Assembly: GCF_041146795.1 (NCBI RefSeq)
Contig: NC_135167.1
Coordinates: 1,352,954 to 1,416,953 of the forward strand
Direction of reading: 5' to 3'
DNA length: 64,000 bases
Source of the DNA: Maylandia zebra
Lineage: Eukaryota > Chordata > Actinopteri > Cichliformes > Cichlidae
Both the position numbers and the translations under genes were made by a program. Positions 43,601-55,600 of the stretch are shown in pieces. The notes under the pieces were generated by a model. That model searched no databases and was not told the DNA's origin. It saw only the letters and a program-made list of their open reading frames with translations. Every line of letters begins with the position of its first letter. The first letter of the stretch is position 1.

Positions 43601-46600
43601 GCTTTCCGTTCTCTAATGGCTGCAGGAAAATGCTCACGCAGCGAAAGCCAGACTGGTTTTTGAACATCCCAGTGAGTCCAGTGCAGAGAGGCGGGCCCAT
43701 TCGTGCTGTGCAGTTCTGTCACAAACACACAGTATGGAAGCTACTCCTGTTGGTGGAGCATTCAGAGCCCACTTTTTAAGCTGCTTCAGCTTCCCTGCAG
43801 TTGCTGCTGTTTCCTCTGCAAGCTGCTTTGCAACCCAACAGCTCCTCCTTTTCATTGTAACTTAGTCAGTGTGGTCATCCAGAGGAGGAGGCCAGGTGTG
43901 TGCTGGCGCAGGTATCATGGCAGGTCCTGGGGCCGTGCTGCCGTCTGACAGAACCATCAGAGGACGACACGAATAGGTTTTGTAACGGCGCCATGTTGCA
44001 ACTCGGGTGGAACGTGGGATTCGTAGCATGAATGCGGTTGTCATGTGACACAGTCAGGTGGAAGTGAAGCTGAACGCTCTCAACTTCTCGTGGTATTCAT
44101 GACTTGTAGGTCAGAGGCTGTTTTGAGAGCTCAGCCCGCCGCGCCCAAACCAACAGCTACTTGTGATCAGCGCTGATGGAGCGCACACAGGCCGTCACGT
44201 GATCCCGTTTAAAAACGGCTGTGACGAGATCCGAGTCGTTCCCCCGTCTGTGAGTCATCTGCAGGGAGTAGAGAGATGAAAGCTGGCATTACAGGAAAAG
44301 CAGAACTGGTGTGATTTAGCAAAGTAAAAGTGAGGAAGCGTCTCGCAGGGAAAATAAAGGCGTGGCTGTTTGGACGGCGCCGTCGGGCTGCGGTTGTTAA
44401 AGGGGAAAAGCTTCGCTCATTAGAGAGGATCCACTCAGGGACTTTCTCTGCAGCGGCCTCGATGATTGCACCCTCGCATTACATAAAGCCTCCCTCTCAT
44501 TCCCGAGGAGGGGAGGAAAAAACACTGTCGGGATAGGAAAAAATTCCTCACTCGCTCCTGCTCCTCCTCCTCAGTGACCCCACCCCTCCTCCCCCGTCCT
44601 CTGCGAGAGTTTCTTCTCCTTTGCTTGCTCCTGCTTTCCGTCCCCATCTGGTTGTGTTTAGCGTTCAACTCAACTTATTTTTCCGCGGCTCGATCGCCAT
44701 CTTTCCCCTACATCTGTTTCTCTCCTTTCTCCCGGCGCTCACAGACACGGTGACCCTCCTCTCGCCTTTCTACACGATTAAACACATGCACACACTTTAA
44801 ACTGTGTTCTGAAGCAGCGGCAGACGCCTGAATAGTCGCCTTGAAATCTGCTCATGATTCTAAAAATGAGTTTCTCTTGAATTCTGGAGAAACGAATGTT
44901 GCTCAAACCCGATTTCTCACTTCCTCCACTGCTGTACTGCAGATTTCTCAGTGATGAGGAGTCAGGGGTTTGGTTTCCTGCAGGTTTGGTAATCTTTTGT
45001 TGCACAGTTAGTAAGAATTTTATCTGACCGTACAAATGCCTTTTTTAAAAATCAGGCTTACTGGAAAGAATAAAGAAGTGTAACCTGATGAGTCAGACGT
45101 AGATTCATTTTGTAAACCTTGCACTGGATCGTCCCCAACAGCTCTTCTGTCTTTGTCACGAAGTGGAACGTTGAGAATTTTATTTTGAAATGACTTCCTG
45201 TCATGTACTTCCTGTTCCAGTGGTAGATGTTCCAATTAGACATAAAGTTTCTGATAGTGTTTTTTCTACTCTTGGATCTGAATGATGTCACAGAAACGGG
45301 ATAGAAGCCACACCCTTTTTTCTTTGTGAGTTGTAGCCAATTAAAAGAAAGTTGTCTCAAAGAGGGAGGAGCTAAAATGGCGTGTTGTGGAGGATGAGCT
45401 GAGGCCCAGTGTCAGAGGATTATTTTGAATATTTCAAACTGTTAATCATGCAAAGCTGCTCTGTAAGAGTCCAAGAGTAAGAGCGTGGATCAGAATAATT
45501 CCTCTTTGCATAAGTCGTCTTTGAGAGCTCAGCTGCTGCTGATGGAAAGTTAGCATGGCGCTCGCTCGGAGCTCTGGAGCGAGGCGTTAATGGCGCTGTG
45601 ACGCACATGTAGAAGAACGGTATGAATATGCTTCAGTTCAAGAGTAAGCTACTTACCTACTCTTAGTTCATCTGCGAGGCCCGTGTATGATGTAATAATC
45701 ATTATAATGACAGTGTGAGTGAATGCTGTTAGCGGCAGAGGCTCGTGGCGAACGTTCGGTCAGGGACGGCTGAAGTTTTGGTCTGAACTTCTCTCTCACG
45801 GACTCCATCGTGAGCTTTGAAGCTCTCGCAGATCTTCACACCTTGATTGTCATTCAGCACAAACGTCCTCGGTCTCTGCGACTCTTACAAGACACTGATG
45901 TGGAAGATGAAAGCCCTCTGTGAGTACTGCAGTCTCACAGAAACCAGGCGTGTACGCGATAAAAGACCTGTCGACAGGTGACTCTGACGTACTCTGATTA
46001 CATCCTGTGGAAACAGATGCCTGATGACAGTCGCGCAGATAGATCGTTTGTTTATATCGAAAGTTTTAAATTATGACTCGGAACCAAATATTCTCCTTTA
46101 TCTTAAACATAACATTTCATATTTGCAATAAACTTTATGAATTTAAAAATGCTGAATGTGTAGGGCGGGGCCTAGTTGAGCTGTACCCAGGTAAATGTGG
46201 AGAGCATTTCCTGAAATGCACCTTTTTCACAGTAAAAGCCTCCAAACCCTCTTTTTTTTAAATCTCCAGTAAATGTCTGAGGACACTGGGGCTTCAGGAA
46301 GTTCTCGTGCTCTCAGATCACTTGACTCCACTCAGTTTCCTGTTCAGCAGCAAGTCACTCACACAGCGACCCCTCCAGCACCCAGAGGAGTAAACTGAGC
46401 CCCCTGGTTTCACGTTGACTCCCACAAGAGTTGAAATGACACCGACGTGTCAGGAAGTCCCAAAGAGTCCCGGCCCTTGGCCACATTCACGGGAGGGACC
46501 AAAATGGAGCAGTGGTAAATATTCCACTACGTGGGGAATTCGTTTACTGAAAACCTCCCCTGACAACAGCCTGCGTCACATCCACTAACTTTGCTCTGTA

Positions 46601-49600
46601 GTTTTATTTTTAGTGCCTTTCTGGGTTCGTGCTCAAAGGTACAAAAATGGTGCATCATGAACTGGGAATAAAGAAATGAAACCACCACCGGGCTAGTCAT
46701 GTGACTGCGTCACTGTGGCTAGTTCTTATTAGAGAGCATCCAACCTTTGCAGGTGGATCTGCAGGAGACTCGTCGCTCTGATGCAGAAACCTCCAGATTA
46801 AACGTTCCCGGGAACGCACATCCAAAGACGTGCAGATTTATTTATGGAAACTCGCTGATGCCCACGCATCACGTCATCGCTGTTTAAAAAGGATTTTAAA
46901 AACGTTTGTCATTTCTGTTCTTGGGAATACAGAAGTTTTCTTAAATGACACGAAATCAAATATGTTTGTTCTACTTCCTTTTCCAACCAAAGAAACCACA
47001 TCTGCTTATCGCAGCTGTTTGTGTAATTTTGGTTTCACTGAGTGAGTGAAGGCGCTGCCTGCAGCTGGTTAATGCAGTCACAGATTTTAAAATGCCGTCG
47101 ACTGTCATAGACTCTTGAAGACTGGCTTCAGTAACCCTTGACGCTCTCCTGAGGCTGCTTATAGACCAGAACGACTGGCTGTGCTTCAGAAGTGAGCGAG
47201 GGTGCTCTCTGCAGATACCCCGAGAAAAACGCACAAATTGCTCTAATGGTCGCCAAAGCACGACTTTATTGATGCATGCTGAGGATTCACAATTTGTCAT
47301 TGAGGTCGTCTTTATGGGGGAAAGGGTTCAGGCAGGAAGTGTGGGCACCGCCATGTCTGCGTTTCTAGCATCAACCTTGAAGTTCCACCTTAAAGGTCTT
47401 TATCGCTTGTTCCATTGTGGATTCAGGGTTTCCTCCCGAGGCTGGACCACTGTATTAACAATAGCTGTAATAAAAGAAAAAAGTAACAGGAAGCAGCAGA
47501 AGGGAAGGTTTCCACCGTACGATGAACAATCCCCAGATGACTTCACACATGGGTAAAATATTTGGAGGTTGGGTTATAAAGGCTTGATCGTCAGAGGGAA
47601 ATTCCGAGGTTATTTTCAGCAGCGAGCAGAGAAACAAACGGACGACGGCGGAAGCAGCGACTCTGTGCTCATCAGAAAAGACAAATGATAATAAATCTAA
47701 GGCTAACCCACAGAGAGCCGGGTGGAGGCAGATCTCCACCCACCACCACCAAGTCCTGCTCACAGGGGAGAAGCCGGTCGTGCCGCTGTAATCAGACTGA
47801 GGCAGAGGCAAAGAGCAGAGCTTACAGGCTCTACTGACAGACAGTGACTGTAAGGGTGACGTCTGTGGACTCACAAAGGTACCGTCTGTTTTCTGGACGG
47901 TTGAATCAAAGTTGTTGGAGCAGACGAAGTAAAGGTTTCCAGGAGAAGTCTGTGGGGGGACTTCAGACTAGGAGAGGAACCCATCAGTCTGAAAGTGGAA
48001 CCACGGTTACATTTTTAACTGGATGAAGGAACGAAACAAATGTAAAGGAACCAAAGTCCTGAAGCTCCAAAAGGCCAACACCCTGAGACAGCGTCCACAG
48101 GCTGTTCTGGTTCTGGACCAGGGCTGCCACAGCTGTGTGAAAACCACCCGGGGGATTAATAAAGTTTTATTTAATCTAATAACTTTAATCTCAGCCAAAC
48201 CGATTTACTCACGAACAAATAAAACCCTAAAAAAAGCCCAACAATAACATTTTTAGGTTGTCTAAGTGACTTATATATCACGTTTAACCTGAGTAGCGAA
48301 AGACGGCGGTGATCTGAAAACGATTTGTTGGGAGTTTGCGGTTCTCGGGCACCTTCAGTGACCCTCGAGCTCCCGGTCAGCTGTCGAGCTGGTGGGTAGC
48401 AGACGTCTCCGAAAACGTCGAAGCACTTTTGCAAATATGCGGTGTCTTGATAAACCGAGCAGATATTTGATGTTTACACAGCTACTTTCTCGCCTGAAAA
48501 TATGTCAAAAGCTTATTTTGTGACCCAGAAAGATTAATAAGAGTAATTTTAAAACTAACTAGCTGCTGCCATTGTTGGAAACGGGAATTGGCTGGGCCGC
48601 GCTATGAATCCTGGGATATGGAAAGGGTCACGAAGGTTTTACACCAGACCCATCCTTCAAATCTGGGGGAAAGGATTGGGAGGAGTCTTTGAATTTGGAC
48701 AGTCTTCGTCGTGTCGCTGTGACGTAATCAGCCTACAAATGTGGCCTCCGAAGGATGCGGCTCCTGAATTTGGACACAGCTACGATGCCGGAGGTTGCTT
48801 CTTCTTCTTCTTCGGGGTTTAACGGCAGCTGGCATCCTCGTAGATGCAGTGCTGCCATCTTCTGTTTCAGTCCTTTATTACACTCTTACAACCTACTTAT
48901 TCCTGCGTCTTTCAGGATCTTACAAAGCTTCAAGTGACGCGTCGAGTATTAAATTAGGCGTCGACGATTTTGATAGTCGACGTAACCGTGGCAGCCCTAT
49001 ACTGGACGTGGTTTGGTTATGAAACACGGACCAGAAAACTGATACCATGCAAATTATGCAGGAAACCGGCCCCCACCACAGACTCAAACACTGCAAACCT
49101 CTTCAACCACCTGCGCAAGAATCACATGACAGAGTATACAGAGAGTTTATGGATGAGAAGCAAAAAGAGCCGTCGGGTGCTAAAAAATAAACCTCAGACT
49201 GCAGCACGCCGTGTAATAAACACTCACTAAGAGAACGGCGGCCGTTTGCATCGGTCAAAACACTCGACTCCAGCTACACGACGCGCAGCTGGAAACACTT
49301 CACGCCAGTCGAGCTGCCCGAGATTCACAGAATTTACAGAAAATGCATTATTGTGGGATTTATATCATTATCGGGATGAGAAATGTCTGTCGGGATATGA
49401 GCGTTTGGTCATATCACACAGCCCTAGTGTCGGGTTTGGCTTTCACACTCTGACCAGCCGTGAGTCATTCCTGTGGGATTAGAGACAGCGGTCCCTCTTT
49501 GGCGGGCTCCACGTCCTTCCGTTGGTCCAGGTTCTGGTTCTGCTCGGCATAGTGGCTCAACAACCACCTCTCCACCTGCTGCAGCTCGCAGAGGTGGTGG

Positions 49601-52600
49601 AGTCTGTCCAAGATGGCCGAATGACGCCGAGGATAGCGGCGATCTCATTGGCAAGGAAGGAGTGGAGCTGGGAGCGAGGGGCCTGTACAGATGCAGTTTT
49701 ATGTTTTCTTCAGACAAATAAAAACGAGAAACCACGGATTCTTCCTGCGGACGTTTGTCTGTAACATCTGAGAAGATCTCGGCACAAAGCCGAGGATCTC
49801 ACATTCCATCAGCTCCTCTTCCTACGGAGCAGCTGAAGGATGGAGCAGAGAGGCTGTAATGGAAGCAAAGCCATAAGAGGATTAAATAAGGAGAGACAGG
49901 AAGAGACATTTAAGTAAATGCATGGTTGAGAGCATAATTCTGAATGAGAGAAAGCATTACGCAGAGAGGACGGACTGATGGCCGAGCGCCAGGAGAGCGA
50001 GGGATGAAGAGCGGCAAACCGCCAGGAGTTTGACACCGGAGAGCCGTAATGGAAGAGATGGAGGGAGCACTTGGCAAGATATCGATTTATAAATTACCCG
50101 CAGTTTTGTGGCTCCGAGCTTAAAAAAAAGAAAGAGGGGGGGGTAGAGCAGCAGTTAGTGGTCCAATAATTCAATAATGTGTGAGCTGACAAGCAGGAAG
50201 GAGGCGGGGTGAACCTCCCAAATAAAAGCATCCGAGTTGAGCGTGCGTGTTATTTTAATAAAGAAGGAGACGACTGAAACTAAACTCAAAGGAAATTTTT
50301 GAAGCTCAGATAATTATTCAGAAATTTTCTCTTTTTTTACATTTTAGTTCAGAGTTTTGTTTTTTATTATTTATCTTTGATGCCATTAACTGTAAGGTGG
50401 GTCTAAATGTGGCGCTCCATCATCTACGTACAGTCTGTGGGTTCCACAGCTGTTGAGAATAAACATTAATGTAGTTCTTTAGGCTTTTATTGTGAAAAGC
50501 AGCGTTGTGCGTGTTTATAAAGGCAAGCTGTTGCCGCGGCCGTCATCTTGAACTTTGCTGTCACTGATTTATCGGCCTTTCTTTCTTGCTGTCGCCCGTG
50601 ATGGCGACACCGCCGTCCCCGCTGCGGCGGTCTCGCTCAGTGTTTGATTACATTTGCCGGGACGACAATTTGGAATCTGTTTGGGTTCGACTTCCTGTTT
50701 GTGTCCGAAGCTGCTCCGAGGGTCTGTCGTCTCTTCTTCTTCTTTGTGTTTATTCTGAGCTGAATGGTGTCAAATGTATTTGTTGGCCTTAAAGCATGAA
50801 AGTGAGAATCTGCAGGAAATAAGAAGATTTGTGCGTCTCCAGATTTTTCCAGTGAAATTGCTCCTGTGAACTGGGATCATGCTGTTCTTTAGTACGAGCT
50901 TTAACATGTTGATTCTAACATGCAGACTTTCTCTGATGCTGTAAAAACTTCACTGATAACAGACACGCTCACAGACTGGAGCTCGTTCACGCTTTTGTTC
51001 CCATCGTCCGTCTTTACCAGGAATTCTGTGGAAGCTTTAGGAAAAGTCTGTTTGGTGCCCCGATGATGGATCCGTGTGACATTACAGAGCTGCAGCTTTG
51101 TGTTAGAAACCGAGAAAAGTGTGAACATAACAGGAACATGACTCACCACCCTGGCATGAAAACAAAAGTGCGCCATCTGCTGTCCGCCACGCGTCACTAC
51201 ACGTGTTATAAAATGAGATGTTGTGAGTCTGTGGTCCAGGATGACTTCCACCCCTCTCGTAACGACCATCCGTCTGTGCTTCTGTCTAGGTGTCCACATT
51301 CTGATCGCGGTCGGCGCGGTGATGATGGTGGTCGGCTTCCTCGGCTGTTACGGCGCCATCCAGGAGTCGCAGTGCCTGCTGGGAACTGTGAGTCACGCTG
51401 AAGCTTCCCTGTGGACTTTCACACCTGCTAATAGTTTTAATGTTTCTTTGTGTGAGACGGTGCACAAATAACGATGTGAAAAGATGCCTCGCACCAGGTT
51501 TAGCTCCTGACTCATTTCCATCTGCAGGCCCACACAGCACGAAATAAACTGTAAGATATCAGGACACATGCTCAAGCATCCAGGCAAGGAAATCCCAAAA
51601 AGTTGAATCTGGACATTTTCAGAGAAAAAATGCTACGTCCTGATGAAGGTATCAAGCATTTAGGAATTCAAATCCCTTCCTTATTCTCAGACTTGTTTAA
51701 AGTAATAAAAACAGATTTAGAGCGATGCACAGTCCTGCCTCCGTCTCTCCTGCGTCGCATCGAGAGTATAGAACGAATGTGTTACCGAGACTTTTATACC
51801 TTTTTCAGATGCTGCCTGTAAACATTCCCAACTGTACATTTGATAATTTAGATAAACTTTTTTCCAAATTGATACGGCGAGGCAAACGTCCAAGGATCAA
51901 GTTTCAAACATTAAAACTGTCAAACTGCAGGGGGGGGGGGTCGGCTGTTCTACGAGACTCCTGACTGTACGGGATCGGTCTGAAACTCGGTGGCTAAACA
52001 CTGAGAAGACAATATGTGAAAGATCACTGGACTCCCTGCTTTTTTTCTAACTTGTGCGTACGGGGAACGGACGAGGCTCACACTAAAGATTTGGCGCAGA
52101 ATCAAACAAACGTTTGGTCTTCCAAAAGAAATTTCAATGTTATCAAGCCTCTCCTCCCTGCAGGGTTTTTCTCCTACTGTGGAAGACTTCAGAGCAGGTC
52201 AAATAACAGGCGTCATAAACTTCGTCATGTTGTGAGGACCTGAGCTCATTTGAACAGCTGAGACGTCGGCTTCAGCTTCCTTCTTCGGACTGTTTTAGAT
52301 TTTTTGACAAAACATAAAGACTGGAGGCAAGTTTGGAGCCCTCAGCCGTCGAGGAAATATCTCTAAAATATTTCAAAGTAATTCCTCCCCAAAGCTGATC
52401 AGTCACTTCTATAACTCATTTATGAGTTTCAATACAAGTGCAACTTTGGATATTAAGGCAAGGTGGGAAGCGGAGACTGGCACTCAAGTCTCAGAGCACA
52501 CCTGGGAAGAGGTGTTCAGTGAGGCCCAAGTCTCCTCTGAGACTCGGGCCTCACCGAACACCTCTTCCCATCTGGTGACTAATTCTGGGCTGTGGAGAGA

Positions 52601-55600
52601 ATTTAAATGGAAGGTGGTCATGAGATATTTTAGACCCCCAGACATCGTTGCTAAAATGAACCAACTCCCGACACTTGTTGGTGAAATTGTGGTACTCACT
52701 TAGCAACCCACTCACACATATCCTGGCCGTGTCCAAACATTAGCTCAGTTTGGAATAAAGCTCACTACAGTTTCCCAACAACCATTAACAAAGGACCAAC
52801 AGTTAGTGAGTCTTACCAACAGCAAAACAAAGTCTCTCGTAAGAATCTTGCTCACAGCAGCACTAAAGTGTATCACCATTAAATCATGACCGGCCTTCAT
52901 GTAATATGTGGATTGATAAAGTAAGATTGATCAGATGGAGGGAATAACATCTGCTCTGTGGATGCAGAGAGGCTTGTTCAGTGAGCGATGGCCCATACAT
53001 GCTTATTGTTTCAATAATCCAGCAGAGGTTCACTTTTTACTGCTGCTAAGATCGTCTTATTTAATATTATCTGAAGTTTGTGCTTCTACGTTGCCTGCGT
53101 CTGTTCAACTTGTGAACATTGACAAGTGTAAGTTGCAAGGTTGTAAATTATAATAAAAAAGTTATAATAAACGCAGCAGCTGCACGGTTACCTGCACGTG
53201 TTCTCTGAGTCGGAGCTCAGGTAGAAGGACGCTCGCGCTCACCTGCTGTGTTTCTGGCCCGTCCTGCAGTTCTTCGCCTGCCTCGTCATCCTGTTCGCCT
53301 GTGAGGTTGCAGCTGGCATCTGGGGCTACATGAACAGGGACACGGTGAGTGTGCACGCTGACACTGCAGGTTAAATCGGGCATGCCGCTCTCTGATCGGG
53401 AAGCGTTTGGTCCTGGTTGACACCTGGGATTAAACATGCTTCATATAATCAGCAACCACAGACTGTACTGAGGATATGACCCAAAATTCATATCTCGATA
53501 TTCTTTACCTTGTGTGAGTTATTAGTCATTAGTGTGCTTCTGTCACCAGGCAACAACTAATAACTTTATTTAAACTTTTGCAGGTTACAAAGGAGATGAA
53601 AATCTTCTACGACAACGCCTACGACAGCGCAATTAACAGCAATATGCAGGAAAAGAACAATGCCGCCGCCGTTGTCCTGAAGGCCTTCCATGAGACGGTA
53701 CAACGCAGATATATAACAAAATGATCATGTGAATATTTTCTTATAAAGTAAAGGTTTTTCTGAGGCGTCCTGAACCTCGTCACCTTAAAGTACAGCAAAC
53801 ACTGAGAACACGGTGCATGAAAAGCGGCAGAGCTGAGATAATCACACGCATGCTTTGAAGGTCACGTACAACTTGGACGTGTTGAATTTGGGAATAAAAG
53901 TTGGGAATACCAGGTGAGCCGACTTTGGAATTAGCAGAAACTAAACTCCAAATCAGAGAGATGCAGGTAGACGTCGGGTTGCACCACGCCCTCTGTTGGA
54001 GCGTCTCGTCTGTCACCGCGTTTTCACAAGAGGGTGGAGCCCTGAGTTATCGGCTAATGCTAGCTAACACGAGACCCTCACTAAGACGAACCTGCTAATC
54101 ACAAACATTAAGTCCGAATCTTCAAACTTCACTCAGCAAACCGGAGCTCCGCCCTCTGTGACGGCCTGTTAGGACACTGACCTCACAGCAGTCGTGTTTT
54201 TGGTCACATGATGTCATTAAAAATGCTCCAACAGCACAAACACGGTGCAGTTAGCTGAGGTGCAGCTACACCTAGCGGCTACATCCACCTGTCTGTCAAA
54301 GAGGCCACGCCCCTAATAATGCAAACTTTAAACCTTAATAGGATTTAAACAGGTGAGTTATAGAAACATCCTCCCCTGTACAGGAAACGATCCACAGAGA
54401 CCAAACGGTTTGTGTAACAGGTTGTAAACATGTTTGTTTCTGCTGTAAAGTTGTAACACGGGAGTCTGCGGCCCCTTTTCCTAGAGTACCTACTCGGACT
54501 GACTGGGCACAGTTTGCCACGTTTTCCAGGGTTTTCCGTTAAAAACCAGGTAGTCTTTTAGTACCTGCTGGGGTTCTAAGTGATCCAGACAGGTACTAAA
54601 ATGTGATGTCGTCAGACCGCACGCAACCGATTGGCTGGTCAGTAGCGTCACTCGACGAGTCACGAGAGCGTCTCGTTCACAAAAATCAAAACTGCCATTT
54701 TTGAAACTCGGCTGCAAAACAACGCCGTGATCCCCCGAGTGTGACGAACACCTACAGACCGAGCAGCAGGTAAATATTAGCTTCGATGTCCACCTTTGTT
54801 GGAACGTTCAGATGCGCCGACGCTTTGCTATGACGAAAGGCGTGCAAACAAGGTACTACTGGGTTATAATGGAAAACCAGTCGACCCGAGTAGGTCAAAT
54901 GGAAAAGGGGCTTATGGGGACGGACTCATTGCTGCCTCTGCTGGACATTAGAGGAACTGCAGTTGTGGTGCTTGTTTGTCGGAGGTTTCCAGGTCTTTAC
55001 TGTGTTGTCTTTGTGTTTCAGCTGAGCTGCTGCGGTAAAGGCACAGGCACTAACCTCCTTACACAGCTCACAGACATAACTGGAATTACCAGTATTTGCC
55101 CCAGTAATACATTCACGGTAAGTACAATCATTTATTTCAGTGGTTTAATCTTTGCTCGCATGCTTCTGGCTCACGGGGAGAACAAGCAGGACCATCATTT
55201 AGCTCTCTGCAGAAATCATGAAGTTAGTCAAAAAAGCTCCATAAACTTTGCTGTGAAACATTTTCTCTCTGCTGTATACTTGCACCAGGCAAACGCAGGG
55301 GGCGGGGTCATTCATGTTTGTGTCCTGTCTCACCATCAGGAACACGAGCCTCTCGGCACGACTCGGTGCATTGATAGCGTTGGCGGGTTCTCCTGTGCTG
55401 CTGTAAAATAATCTGCTCTTGGTAACCTGACGCAGTCACGGGGGGCTGTTCCACTTCCTGTTAAACCGTGGTATCGAAAGTAGTTGCAGTTCACCCGAGA
55501 GCACAGCAGGGGGCGCTTTTAGTCCACTGAACAGAAGTGAATGGAGCTAGACTGAGATAAAAACGTATATTTAAGTTTCAGTTAAATGAATGGAAGTGGT

